From positions 372,001 to 436,000 of the forward strand of contig CAVSWD010000008.1 in the NCBI GenBank assembly GCA_963731615.1: a stretch of DNA of 64,000 nucleotides. The letters are read 5' to 3'. The notes below the pieces were generated by a model. It did no database searches, had not been told where the DNA came from, and saw nothing but the letters and a program-made list of their open reading frames with translations. Source of the stretch: Gaiellasilicea sp963731615. GTDB taxonomy: Bacteria > Actinomycetota > Thermoleophilia > Gaiellales > Gaiellaceae. Both the position numbers and the translations under genes were made by a program. This document shows, piece after piece, positions 53,918 to 61,854 of this stretch. Every line of letters begins with the position of its first letter. Positions within the stretch are counted from its first letter, which is position 1.

Positions 53918-54589
53918 ATGAAACGCACCAAGATCAAGATCGCAGGCGCCACTGCAGCCGCAGCGGCAGTCCTCGGCGGCGGCGGCGCCATCGCGGCGAC
54001 GCAGCTCTCACCGACCGAGGAGAGCGACGCGATCGTCGCCGATGCTGCCAAGCAGCTCGGCATCGACGCCGACAAGCTCGATGCCGCCCTGAAGGAAGCG
54101 CTCGAGAATCGAGTCGACGCGGCTGTCGAGGCCGGCCGGCTCACCGAGGCACAGGCGGCCGAGCTGAAGGAACGGATCGCCGCAGGCGAGCTGCCGCTGA
54201 TCGGTCTCGGCGCGGGCCGCGGCCATCACGGCGGCCACCACGGCTTCTTCGCCTTCGAGGCGGCAGCGACCTACCTCGGCATCACCGAGGCCGAGCTCCG
54301 CGCGAGCCTCGAGGACGGCGACACGCTGGCCGAGATCGCAGTCGAGAACGGCAAGACGGCGGCGGGACTCACGAGCGCCCTCGTCGCCGCCACCAAGGCC
54401 AAGCTCGACGAGAAGGTCGAGGAGGGCATGCTGACCGAGGCGGAGCGCACGTCGATCCTGGCCGAGCTGCAGAGCCGGATCGCAGCCGTCGTCAACGGCG
54501 AGGCGCCGTTCGGCTTCCGCGGCGGCCCCGGCCGTGGCGGCCCTGGCGGCTTCGGCGGCGAGCGGCCGGCCGAGGCCCCGGACGCTTGA
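53918..54589 (+). CDS. Secreted Ala/Gly-rich protein with His-rich centre
   Basis: 223 residues. Signal peptide KIKIAGATAAAAAVLGGGGAI. Then two related helical parts: AKQLGIDADKLDAALKEALE / LTEAQAAELKERIAAG and YLGITEAELRASLEDGDTLA / MLTEAERTSILAELQSRIAA. Between them is GRGHHGGHHGFF, a possible metal-binding stretch; the tail is FGFRGGPGRGGPGGFGGERP. Shine-Dalgarno GGAAGGAG precedes ATG. Located just after the four-repeat operator and before htrA, it is probably the first target of the two-component system. Function unknown; a periplasmic stress sensor or HtrA client is possible. Confidence 0.8.
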   Translation: MKRTKIKIAGATAAAAAVLGGGGAIAATQLSPTEESDAIVADAAKQLGIDADKLDAALKEALENRVDAAVEAGRLTEAQAAELKERIAAGELPLIGLGAGRGHHGGHHGFFAFEAAATYLGITEAELRASLEDGDTLAEIAVENGKTAAGLTSALVAATKAKLDEKVEEGMLTEAERTSILAELQSRIAAVVNGEAPFGFRGGPGRGGPGGFGGERPAEAPDA

Positions 54590-54607
54590 TTCCCCCGACT
54601 TCTCCCC

Positions 54608-54639
54608 GTGCCCCGGCCGATCCCCCTCGGCCGGGGCAC
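54608..54639 (+). terminator. 13-bp hairpin between the secreted-protein gene and htrA
   Basis: Arms GTGCCCCGGCCGA (54608-54620) and the exact complement (54627-54639), loop of six. No U-tract, so likely a partial terminator or RNA stability element that lowers htrA expression relative to the upstream gene. Confidence 0.5.
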
Positions 54640-54660
54640 ACCTCCCCTGAAAGGAATCGC

Positions 54661-55689
54661 ATGTCTGCACGCTTCAAATCCGTCGCTGCCCTCACGACCG
54701 CGGCCTGCATCGGCGCCGGCAGCGTCGCGGCCGTCACGCTCGCCCTCGGCGACGACGGCTCGCAGACCGTCGTCCGCGAGGTGACGGTCAGCTCCAATAC
54801 GCAGCACGCCGCGAACTCCTCCAGCAGCGTCGCCGACATCTACAAGGCGAGCTACAGGTCCGTCGTCGAGATCACCGTCGCCAACGGCCAGGGCTCGGGC
54901 TTCGTCTACGACGGCGCCGGCCACGTCGTCACCAACCACCACGTCGTCGACGGAGCCGAGTCGGCCAAGGTCACCCTTTGGAACGGCACCAGCTACGACG
55001 CAACGATCGTCGGCAGCGACCCCTCCACCGACCTCGCCGTGCTCGACGTGGACGCACCGGCCTCGGTGCTCGACCCGCTGGAGCTCGCTGACTCGTCCGA
55101 GCTCGCTGTCGGGCACGGTGTCGTCGCGATCGGCAGCCCATACGGGCTCGAGCAGACGGTCACGGCCGGGATCGTCAGCGCGCTCCACCGCGAGATCACG
55201 GCACCGAACAATTTCGCCATCGACAACGCGATCCAGACGGACGCCGCGATCAACCACGGCAACTCGGGTGGGCCGCTACTCGACCTGACCGGCAAGGTGG
55301 TCGGAGTCAACTCGCAGATCGAGAGCGAGTCGGGCGGCAACGTCGGCATCGGGTTCGCCGTCCCGTCCAACACGGTCGCGAAGATCGCCGACGCGCTGAT
55401 CTCGGACGGCTCGGTCGAGCACGCCTATCTCGGCGTCGCGACCGAGGACGTCGCGGGCTCCGATGGTGCGGGCATCGCCGATGTGCGCGCCGGTACGCCG
55501 GCGGCCGAAGCGGGGATCGAAAACGGTGACGTGGTCACGAAGATCGACGGCAAGACCGTGGGTTCGGCGGAAGAGCTGCGGCAGCTGATCGACGCGCAGA
55601 AGCCCGGCGCGCAGGTGACGCTGACCGTCGAGCGCGACGGCGACACGAAGACGCTCGACGTGACGCTCGGTTCGCGTCCCTCGGCCTAG
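54661..55689 (+). CDS. htrA: HtrA/PepD-type membrane serine protease with PDZ domain
   Basis: 342 residues. N-terminal anchor or signal (SVAALTTAACIGAGSVAAVTLAL), trypsin-like domain with catalytic His94 (VTNHHVVDGAE), Asp124 (PSTDLAVLDV) and Ser202 (INHGNSGGPLLD), then one PDZ domain from about 250 (AYLGVATEDVAG, GTPAAEAGIENGDVVTKIDG, SAEELRQLIDAQKPG). Envelope protein quality control. Shine-Dalgarno AAAGGA at 54650-54655. Context with an MprAB-like pair supports the PepD analogy. Confidence 0.95.
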   Translation: MSARFKSVAALTTAACIGAGSVAAVTLALGDDGSQTVVREVTVSSNTQHAANSSSSVADIYKASYRSVVEITVANGQGSGFVYDGAGHVVTNHHVVDGAESAKVTLWNGTSYDATIVGSDPSTDLAVLDVDAPASVLDPLELADSSELAVGHGVVAIGSPYGLEQTVTAGIVSALHREITAPNNFAIDNAIQTDAAINHGNSGGPLLDLTGKVVGVNSQIESESGGNVGIGFAVPSNTVAKIADALISDGSVEHAYLGVATEDVAGSDGAGIADVRAGTPAAEAGIENGDVVTKIDGKTVGSAEELRQLIDAQKPGAQVTLTVERDGDTKTLDVTLGSRPSA

Positions 55690-55697
55690 CGGTTCTG

Positions 55698-55735
55698 GCG
55701 CGATGAGCAGCCGCTGCGGTGGCTGCTCATCGCGC
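55698..55735. repeat. Palindromic element in a convergent gap (copy 3)
   Basis: Arms GCGCGATGAGCAGCC (55698-55712) and exact complement (55721-55735), 15 bp, loop of eight. Shares GATGAGCA / TGCTCATCGCGC with the element at 15181-15218. It fills the gap between the htrA and rel stop codons, so it may terminate both. Confidence 0.7.
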
Positions 55736-55737
55736 GC

Positions 55738-57942
55738 TCAGGACGGTGTCATCCGGTAGGCGTCGAAGACTCCGTCGAGGTTGCGCAGCATGGCCAGGAG
55801 CGCCCGTAGCTCCTTGACGTCGCCGACCTCGGCGGTGTACCAGTTACGCGCCATCCCGTCCTCGACGACGCCGCCGTAGGAGACGATGTTGGCGCCGTGC
55901 TCGGCGAAGCTACGCGCGACATCCTCGAGCAAGCGTGGGCGGTCGAACGAGTCGACGGCGATCTGGACGCGGAAGCTCGACGTCGTCGCGCCGCCCTCCC
56001 ACTCCACCGGCGTGAAGCGCTCCGGGTTACGCATCAGCGCCTTGACGTTCGGGCAGTCCTCGCGGTGGATCGTGATCCCGCGGCCGAGCGAGATGTAGCC
56101 GAGGATCGGGTCGCCCGGCACCGGCGTGCAGCACTTCGCGAGCCGAACGAGCACGTCGTCGATCCCCTGCACTTTGATCCCGAGGCTGTCGCCGGCGACC
56201 GTCGAGCGTGCCTTCGGCGGCTTCAGCGGGACGATCGCCTCTTCGGCGACCTCGTCCGTCTTCAGCCGCTGCAGCACCTTGTTGACGATCTGATTCGTCT
56301 GCAGCTTGCCCGCGCCGAGGGCGACGTAGAAGTCCTCGGCCTTGCGAAAACCTGTCTCCCGAATCACCTGCGCCAGCACCGCCGAGCCCTGCAGCTTGCG
56401 GTAGGGCAGGCTCTGCGCCTTCAGCGCGTTGTCGAGCAGCTCGCGGCCCTTCGCCTCGGTCTCGCCGCGCGTCTCGCGCTGGAACCACTGGCGGATCTTG
56501 TTCCGAGCGCGCGATGACGCCGCCAGGCTCATCCAGTCGCGCGACGGGCCGCGACCCGACTTCGAGGTGAGGATCTCAACGAAGTCGCCGTTCTTCAGCC
56601 GGTAGTGGAGCGGGACGATGCGTCCATTGATCTTCGCGCCGACGGTCTTGTGGCCGACGTCGGTATGGACGGCGTAGGCGAAGTCGATCGGCGTCGCGCC
56701 CTGCGGCAGCGTCTTCACCTCACCTTTCGGCGTGAAGACGTACACCTCGTCGTCGAAGAAGTCGGTGCGGAACGTCTTCATGAACTCACGCGGGTCGGCC
56801 TCGTCTTGCTGCCAGTCGAGGAGCGACTTGACCCAGGTCAGCCACTCGTCGTCCTGCTTGCCCTTGCCGCGCTTGTAGAGCCAGTGCGCGGCGACTCCGT
56901 ACTCGGCCTCCTCATGCATCTCTCGCGTTCGCACCTGAATCTCGAGCGGCGTCCCCTCGGGCCCGATCACGGTCGTGTGCAGCGACCGGTAGCGGTTGAA
57001 CTTCGGCATCGCGATGAAGTCCTTGAACCGCCCCGGCATCGGCTTCCAAAGCGAGTGGATCAGGCCCAGCGCGCCGTAGCAGTCACGCGTGCCCTCGTCA
57101 GCCGAGCGCTCGACGGTGACTCGCATGGCGGTCAAGTCGTAGATCTCGTTGAACTCGCGGCCCTTCTTGGCCATCTTGTCGTAGATCGAGTAGAAGTGCT
57201 TCGCGCGGCCGGCGATCTCGGCGGGGATGTCGACCTTCGCCAGCTCCGCGCCGAGGATCTCGCCCGCCTGCTTGACCGCCACCTCGCGGTCGTCGCGGCG
57301 CTCGGCAACCATGGTCTTGATCTCGGCGTACTTGCGCGGGTGCAGGATCTCGAAGGAGCGGTCCTCGAGCTCCCACTTCATCGCGTGGATGCCGAGCCGG
57401 TGCGCGAGCGGCGCGTAGACCTCGAGCGTCTCCTTCGCCTTGCGCACCTGCGCCTGCTTGCCCTGGTACTCGATCGTGCGCATGTTGTGGAGCCGGTCCG
57501 CGAGCTTGATCAGGATGACGCGGACGTCCTGCGCCATCGCGACGATCATCTTCCGGTAGTTCTCCGCGTCCGACTGCTCGCGGGTCTGGAAGGTCGTCCG
57601 GGTCAGCTTCGTGACGCCCTCGACGAGCTGCGCGATCTCGTCGCCGAATTCGGCACGGACGTCGTCGAGAGCCGTGTCCGTGTCCTCGACCACGTCGTGG
57701 AGGAGCGCGGCCGCGAGCGACTGCTCGTCGAGATGGAGCTCGGCGCAGATCTTTGCGACCGCCCAGGGGTGGTGGACGAACGGCTCACCGGAGCTTCGGG
57801 TCTGGCCCTCATGGGCCGTGGCAGCGAACCGAAAAGCCCTTGCGAGCAGGTCTTTGTCGACGCCGGGGTTGTACGACTCGACAGCTGCAATCAACTCGTC
57901 GACGAGGTCCTGGTGATGCCTTTCGACGTCGATCACAGCCAC
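55738..57942 (-). CDS. rel: Bifunctional (p)ppGpp synthetase/hydrolase
   Basis: 734 residues. HD hydrolase: FAATAHEGQTRSSGEPFVHHP and AALLHDVVEDTDTALDDV; synthetase: KPMPGRFKDFIAMPKFNRYRSLHTTVIG and EYGVAAHWLYKRG; TGS domain VYVFTPKGEVKTLPQGATPI; zinc-finger-like CCTPVPGDPI; ACT domain at the end (VQIAVDSFDRPRLLEDVARS). Both hydrolase and synthetase residues look intact. Start GTG 57942 follows TACACT by six bases. recJ lies 85 bp upstream on the same strand. Convergent with htrA. Confidence 0.95.
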   Translation of the reverse strand: MAVIDVERHHQDLVDELIAAVESYNPGVDKDLLARAFRFAATAHEGQTRSSGEPFVHHPWAVAKICAELHLDEQSLAAALLHDVVEDTDTALDDVRAEFGDEIAQLVEGVTKLTRTTFQTREQSDAENYRKMIVAMAQDVRVILIKLADRLHNMRTIEYQGKQAQVRKAKETLEVYAPLAHRLGIHAMKWELEDRSFEILHPRKYAEIKTMVAERRDDREVAVKQAGEILGAELAKVDIPAEIAGRAKHFYSIYDKMAKKGREFNEIYDLTAMRVTVERSADEGTRDCYGALGLIHSLWKPMPGRFKDFIAMPKFNRYRSLHTTVIGPEGTPLEIQVRTREMHEEAEYGVAAHWLYKRGKGKQDDEWLTWVKSLLDWQQDEADPREFMKTFRTDFFDDEVYVFTPKGEVKTLPQGATPIDFAYAVHTDVGHKTVGAKINGRIVPLHYRLKNGDFVEILTSKSGRGPSRDWMSLAASSRARNKIRQWFQRETRGETEAKGRELLDNALKAQSLPYRKLQGSAVLAQVIRETGFRKAEDFYVALGAGKLQTNQIVNKVLQRLKTDEVAEEAIVPLKPPKARSTVAGDSLGIKVQGIDDVLVRLAKCCTPVPGDPILGYISLGRGITIHREDCPNVKALMRNPERFTPVEWEGGATTSSFRVQIAVDSFDRPRLLEDVARSFAEHGANIVSYGGVVEDGMARNWYTAEVGDVKELRALLAMLRNLDGVFDAYRMTPS

Positions 57943-57954
57943 ACACTCAGTGTA
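57943..57954 (-). promoter_or_regulatory. -10 box and leaderless start of rel
   Basis: Minus strand TACACT (57954-57949), six bases, GTG 57942. A TTGCAA about 45 bases further upstream is too far to be its -35. Confidence 0.5.
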
Positions 57955-58027
57955 CTGACCTCGTCTGAGAGCGAAACTCCGCCGCAGGATTCCGCGTTGC
58001 AAAGCAGAACCATGCCGTCCGTGTCCA

Positions 58028-60037
58028 TCACCGATCGACGCCGCGAACGAAAAGCGCGCAAGCTTGCGCGCCTGCTCGTCGCGCTCGACGACACTGCGCG
58101 CGTGGCGCGAAACGCGCCGCCGCGAAAGTCGTTGCGCACCTCGCTGTCCGCTCGGTAGAGCTAGGCGCGGCGCGCGGTAGCGCGTCGAGCTCGAGGCCCG
58201 CCAGAAGCGTCCGGAACGCCTCCGACTCGTACAGCTGCCGGCGAGCGCCATCGCGCAGCTCGAGCTCGGCGAAGATCGCGCTGGCCACTTCGTCCTCCGT
58301 CCACACGTCCTCCCCGGCCCGCCACAGCTCCGCCAGGCTCGCCCGCAGCTCGTCGTACCCCTCGGGCGCGTCGAACAGGCGCCGGACGACGAGCTGCGGA
58401 GCGACCGTGCCGTTCCAGCGGTTCTCCTTCAGCCGGCAGGCGAGGTCGTAGCGAACCGGCCTGCGGATGCGGTCTAGCTGCCCACCGAGGCCGAACGCGA
58501 TCGCGGAGCCCGCGTCGCGGCCGCTCTGCTGGATCCGAAAGCGCAGGTGCTTTCCCTCACCCACGACCCCAGGCTGCACCGCCTCGCAGTCGGGGACGAG
58601 CAGGGTGACGTCCGGGTTGCCCAGCCCGAACGGCGCGAGCCGGTCGAGCTCGGTGGCGAGCGCAAGCGTCAAGGCCGAGCCGGGCACGATCGCGTCGATC
58701 CGGGTCACCGGCGCCAGATCCTCCTCGACGAGCTCGGCGTCGGCGTGCGCCGCGAACGCCTCCGCGAACGCGTCGAGGCTCGCGGGCTCGATCGAGAGGC
58801 CGGCTGCAGCCCGGTGACCGCCGAACCGGTGTAGGTGCGAGGAGCACGCGGCGAGCGCGCCGTGCAGGTCGAAGGCCGGTAGCGAGCGCCCCGATCCTTT
58901 CCACTGCTTCTCGGTCCCGGCGATCAGGACGACAGGACGGTTGAAGCGCTCGACGAGCCGCGAGGCGACGATCCCGATCACGCCCTCGTGCCAGTCCTCG
59001 CCCCAGATCACGTAGCCGCGGCGGCGTCGCTTCGCCTCGGGCCACGACTCGACCTCGGCGATCGCAGCGCGCCTGATCCGCTCCTCGACCGCCTGGCGAT
59101 CGCGGTTCAGCGTCTCAAGCTCGTCGGCGAGCCGCTTCGCCACGTCCGCGTCGGTCGTGAGCAGCAGCTCGAGGGCCGCGTCGGGCCGGCCGAGGCGGCC
59201 GGCGGCGTTGATCCGAGGCGCGAGCCGGAAGCCGACCGCAGCGGCATCGACCGCGGCCGGGTCGACGTGGGCGTTCCGCATCAGCGCCTGCAGCCCGGGC
59301 CGCTGGGTACGCGCGAGCGCGCGCAGGCCTGCGATCGCGAGCGAGCGGTTCTCGTCGAGCAGCGGGACGACGTCGGCGATCGTCGCGAGCGCCACGAGGT
59401 CGAGGTACGGGCCGACGTCGACGCCGAGCGCCTGCGCGAGCTTGCACACGACGCCGGTGCCGCAGAGCTCGGGATACGGATAGTCGGACGGACGCGTCGC
59501 GACCACCGGACAGTCGGGAAGCGTCTCCCCGGGACGGTGGTGGTCGGTGACGATCACCTCGAGCCCGCGTGCCTTCGCGGCCGCAACCTCCTCGACGGCG
59601 GTGATGCCGCAGTCGACGGTGAGCAGCAGCGTGCAGCCCTCGTCGGCGAGCCGCGAGATCGTGTCGCCCGAGACGCCGTAGCCCTCCTCGAAGCGGCTCG
59701 GCAGGTGCCACTCGACGTCGGCTCCGAGCGAGCGCAGGGTGAGGACGGCGAGCGCGGTCGCGCAGATCCCGTCGACGTCGTAGTCGCCGTGAACGCAGAT
59801 CCGCCGTCCGTCCGCGATCGCTGCGCGGATCCGCTCGACCGCGACGGCCATGTCGCCCAGCAGGAAGGGATCGTGCGGCGCCAGCTCTCCGGCCACGAAA
59901 CGCCGGGCGTCTTCGGTGTCCCGGAAGCCGCGCCGGACGAGGATCGAGGCCAGCGTCTCGCTCACCTCGAGCGCCTCCGCGAGGGTCTTGGCCTCCGCGT
60001 GGGAGCAGGGCTCGATCGTCCAGGTACCGTCGCGCAT
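58028..60037 (-). CDS. recJ: Single-stranded-DNA-specific exonuclease RecJ
   Basis: 669 residues. DHH phosphoesterase motifs: ICVHGDYDVDGICATALAVL, LLTVDCGITAVEEVAAAK, GLEVIVTDHHRPGETLPDCP; DHHA1 with FGGHRAAAGLSI; OB-like domain (TRIDAIVPGSALTLALATEL, FGLGNPDVTLLVP). Degrades ssDNA 5' to 3' in recombination and mismatch or base-excision repair. ATG 60037 preferred over the TTG two codons earlier. The C-terminal 40 residues are Arg/Ala-rich and may be low-constraint. Confidence 0.94.
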   Translation of the reverse strand: MRDGTWTIEPCSHAEAKTLAEALEVSETLASILVRRGFRDTEDARRFVAGELAPHDPFLLGDMAVAVERIRAAIADGRRICVHGDYDVDGICATALAVLTLRSLGADVEWHLPSRFEEGYGVSGDTISRLADEGCTLLLTVDCGITAVEEVAAAKARGLEVIVTDHHRPGETLPDCPVVATRPSDYPYPELCGTGVVCKLAQALGVDVGPYLDLVALATIADVVPLLDENRSLAIAGLRALARTQRPGLQALMRNAHVDPAAVDAAAVGFRLAPRINAAGRLGRPDAALELLLTTDADVAKRLADELETLNRDRQAVEERIRRAAIAEVESWPEAKRRRRGYVIWGEDWHEGVIGIVASRLVERFNRPVVLIAGTEKQWKGSGRSLPAFDLHGALAACSSHLHRFGGHRAAAGLSIEPASLDAFAEAFAAHADAELVEEDLAPVTRIDAIVPGSALTLALATELDRLAPFGLGNPDVTLLVPDCEAVQPGVVGEGKHLRFRIQQSGRDAGSAIAFGLGGQLDRIRRPVRYDLACRLKENRWNGTVAPQLVVRRLFDAPEGYDELRASLAELWRAGEDVWTEDEVASAIFAELELRDGARRQLYESEAFRTLLAGLELDALPRAAPSSTERTARCATTFAAARFAPRAQCRRARRAGAQACALFVRGVDR

Positions 60038-60071
60038 GGGCAATCGACGGTACGGAGCGCGTCGGACGGTG

Positions 60072-60272
60072 TTACGAAGGGGTTCGGCGGCGCAGCGACT
60101 CGCGAACGATCTTGACCCAGAGCAGGATCACGCCGGCGAGCGCGCCGAGCGCGACGACCGCGATCGGCGTGTAGATCGCCATCTCCTCGAGCGAGTACTT
60201 GGTCACCCAGGTGCCGAGAAGCCAGATCGCGACGACGATCGCCGTCATCGCCGTGTACGCCCGCCAGTTCAT
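60072..60272 (-). CDS. Small two-helix membrane protein
   Basis: 66 residues from ATG 60272: MNWRAYTAMTAIVVAIWLLG, then WVTKYSLEEMAIYTPIAVVA and LGALAGVILLWVKIVRESLRRR. Two membrane segments, positively charged C-terminus inside. TAATGT lies 7 nt before this ATG. Function unknown. Located between recJ and the divergent 60337 gene. Confidence 0.65.
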   Translation of the reverse strand: MNWRAYTAMTAIVVAIWLLGTWVTKYSLEEMAIYTPIAVVALGALAGVILLWVKIVRESLRRRTPS

Positions 60273-60336
60273 GCCGGCCACATTAGCTATGCCGGTGGGG
60301 GTTGTTGCAATCGCTCGCGCGGCTATCGTGAGAGCG

Positions 60337-60792
60337 ATGAGCGAGACGAACTACGCGTCCGGGGACGAGTATGTCGTCGAGTTTCTCGGCTACCGCTTCG
60401 GCTTCAACGCCGAGGACTTCGAGGAGCGGATCACCGCGGCCGCGGTCCGGCTCGGGTTGATCGAGTCCAACGACCTGGACGACGAGGAGACCGGAGATCT
60501 GGTCGAGCTCGCCGCGGACGGGCGGATCGCGGATGCGCGCAGCCCGCTCGGCCGCTACCTCGTCCGCCACTGGGAGCGCGTCGGCCTGCTCGAGGGCGAG
60601 TCGCTCGTCTACTGGCTGCGCAAGCTCGTTTTCCGCGGCGCCTGGCTCGACCACCGCGTCAAGGAAGGGCTGCTGGAGGTCACCTGGGACGAGGACACCG
60701 GCGACTTCGGCTACGCGGAGCCGCGCGGCGGCCGGGCCCTGCTCGAGCTCGCGCCCGTGCCTTCGTGGCACGAGCTCCAGTTCCGACGTTGA
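60337..60792 (+). CDS. Hypothetical cytoplasmic protein
   Basis: 151 residues: MSETNYASGDEYVVEFLGYR, EDFEERITAAAVRLGLIESN, DLDDEETGDLVELAADGRIA, LGRYLVRHWERVGLLEGESL, WLRKLVFRGAWLDHRVKEGL. Acidic, mixed helix, no membrane segment or known motif. TATCGT is 7 nt before ATG. The stop overlaps the start of the membrane protein gene by TTGA, so they are one transcription unit. Confidence 0.7.
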   Translation: MSETNYASGDEYVVEFLGYRFGFNAEDFEERITAAAVRLGLIESNDLDDEETGDLVELAADGRIADARSPLGRYLVRHWERVGLLEGESLVYWLRKLVFRGAWLDHRVKEGLLEVTWDEDTGDFGYAEPRGGRALLELAPVPSWHELQFRR

Positions 60793-61588
60793 GACGAACG
60801 CTCGCGATCGTCGCGTTTATCGGCGTGCTGCTCGCCGTCGACACCCAGGTCGACGCACGCGGACAGCTGCTGCTCGGACTCGCCGCCTGGATCGCGCTCG
60901 CAGTTGCGCTGAAGGGCGTGCCGGCGCTGCTCCGCGCGCAGGTGCTCGTGGTCGTCGTCGTCGCGACCTGCGCCGAGGTGGTCGGGTCGATCATCTGGGG
61001 CGTCTACACCTACCGGCTCGAGAATCTGCCTTCGTTCGTGCCGCCCTGCCACGGGCTCGTCTACCTGGCCGGGGTGGCGCTCGCCGCGTGGGCGGCGCCC
61101 CGCAAGAACGCGTTCGTCCGCTTTGCGCTCGTCGCCGTGCTCGCGTGGGGGATCGCAGGCGTCACGGTGCTGCCGCGGAGCGACGTCGCCGGCGCGATCG
61201 GCGCGGCGCTGCTCGCGGTCTACCTGATCCGCGGCCGCGCACCCGAGATCTACGCCGGCGTCTTCCTCGTCGTCGCGTGGCTCGAGCTCTACGGGACGGC
61301 GATCGGCACCTGGGAATGGGCCGCCGTGATCCCCGGGACGAACGTCACCCAGGGAAATCCGCCCAGCGGTGTCGCCTCCGGCTACGTCTGGTTCGACATC
61401 GTCGCGCTGGCGCTGGCGCCGTGGCTCATTCGGCTGGCGTGCTGGGGGGCGATCAGACCAGCGAGGGCCGCACTGCCTTGGCAGGCCGAGGGTGGCTCTC
61501 GGCGCAGTGTCTGGGTCGTCATCCGCGACGCGATGGATCCGATCCATCAGGCTGGGAGCGGTCCGCGGTTCTGCCCGACTCAGCGTGA
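60789..61588 (+). CDS. Polytopic membrane protein, 3' end unresolved
   Basis: From TTG 60789, at least seven membrane segments: LAIVAFIGVLLAVDTQ, GLAAWIALAVALKGV, VLVVVVVATCAEVVGSIIWG, GLVYLAGVALAAWAAP, FALVAVLAWGIAGVTVL, IYAGVFLVVAWLELYGT, WFDIVALALAPWLIRLA. The motif TAIGTWEWAAVIPGTNVTQGNPPSGVASGY is distinctive but I do not recognise the family. The frame does not stop after the last helix: it stays open to 61991, and in no plus frame is there a stop before 61586. I give the nearest stop in any frame; the true end is unknown. Confidence 0.65.
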
Positions 61589-61844
61589 GCTGGCGAATCG
61601 CGCCGAGCGGCACGATCACCTCCTGCGGCTCGCCCTCCTCGCCATGCGGCACGAGCGTGACGAAGCCGTAGCCGGGATCCGCCGAGATCGACGCCAGCCG
61701 GAGCAGGGCGCCGTCCGACAGTTCGACCTCGACCATCGCCTGCTCCAGCCCGTGCTCCGCCGCAAACGACTCGATCCGGCGATGGATCCGTGCCACCAGG
61801 TCGTCGAGTGGCCCGATCATCCCGGGCGTCCAGAGCTCAGGCAT
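61547..61844 (-). CDS. Small protein of unknown function, end uncertain
   Basis: About 98 residues from ATG 61844: MPELWTPGMIGPLDDLVARI, ESFAAEHGLEQAMVEVELSD, ALLRLASISADPGYGFVTLV, EPQEVIVPLGAIRQLTLSRA. Beta-strand-rich second half. Starts 10 bp after the helicase stop on the same strand. The frame stays open far into the antisense of the membrane gene; one extra base before 61549 would give a stop at 61547, matching the end of recognisable sequence. The two convergent genes therefore overlap or one contains an indel. Confidence 0.6.
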
Positions 61845-61854
61845 CGAATGGACT

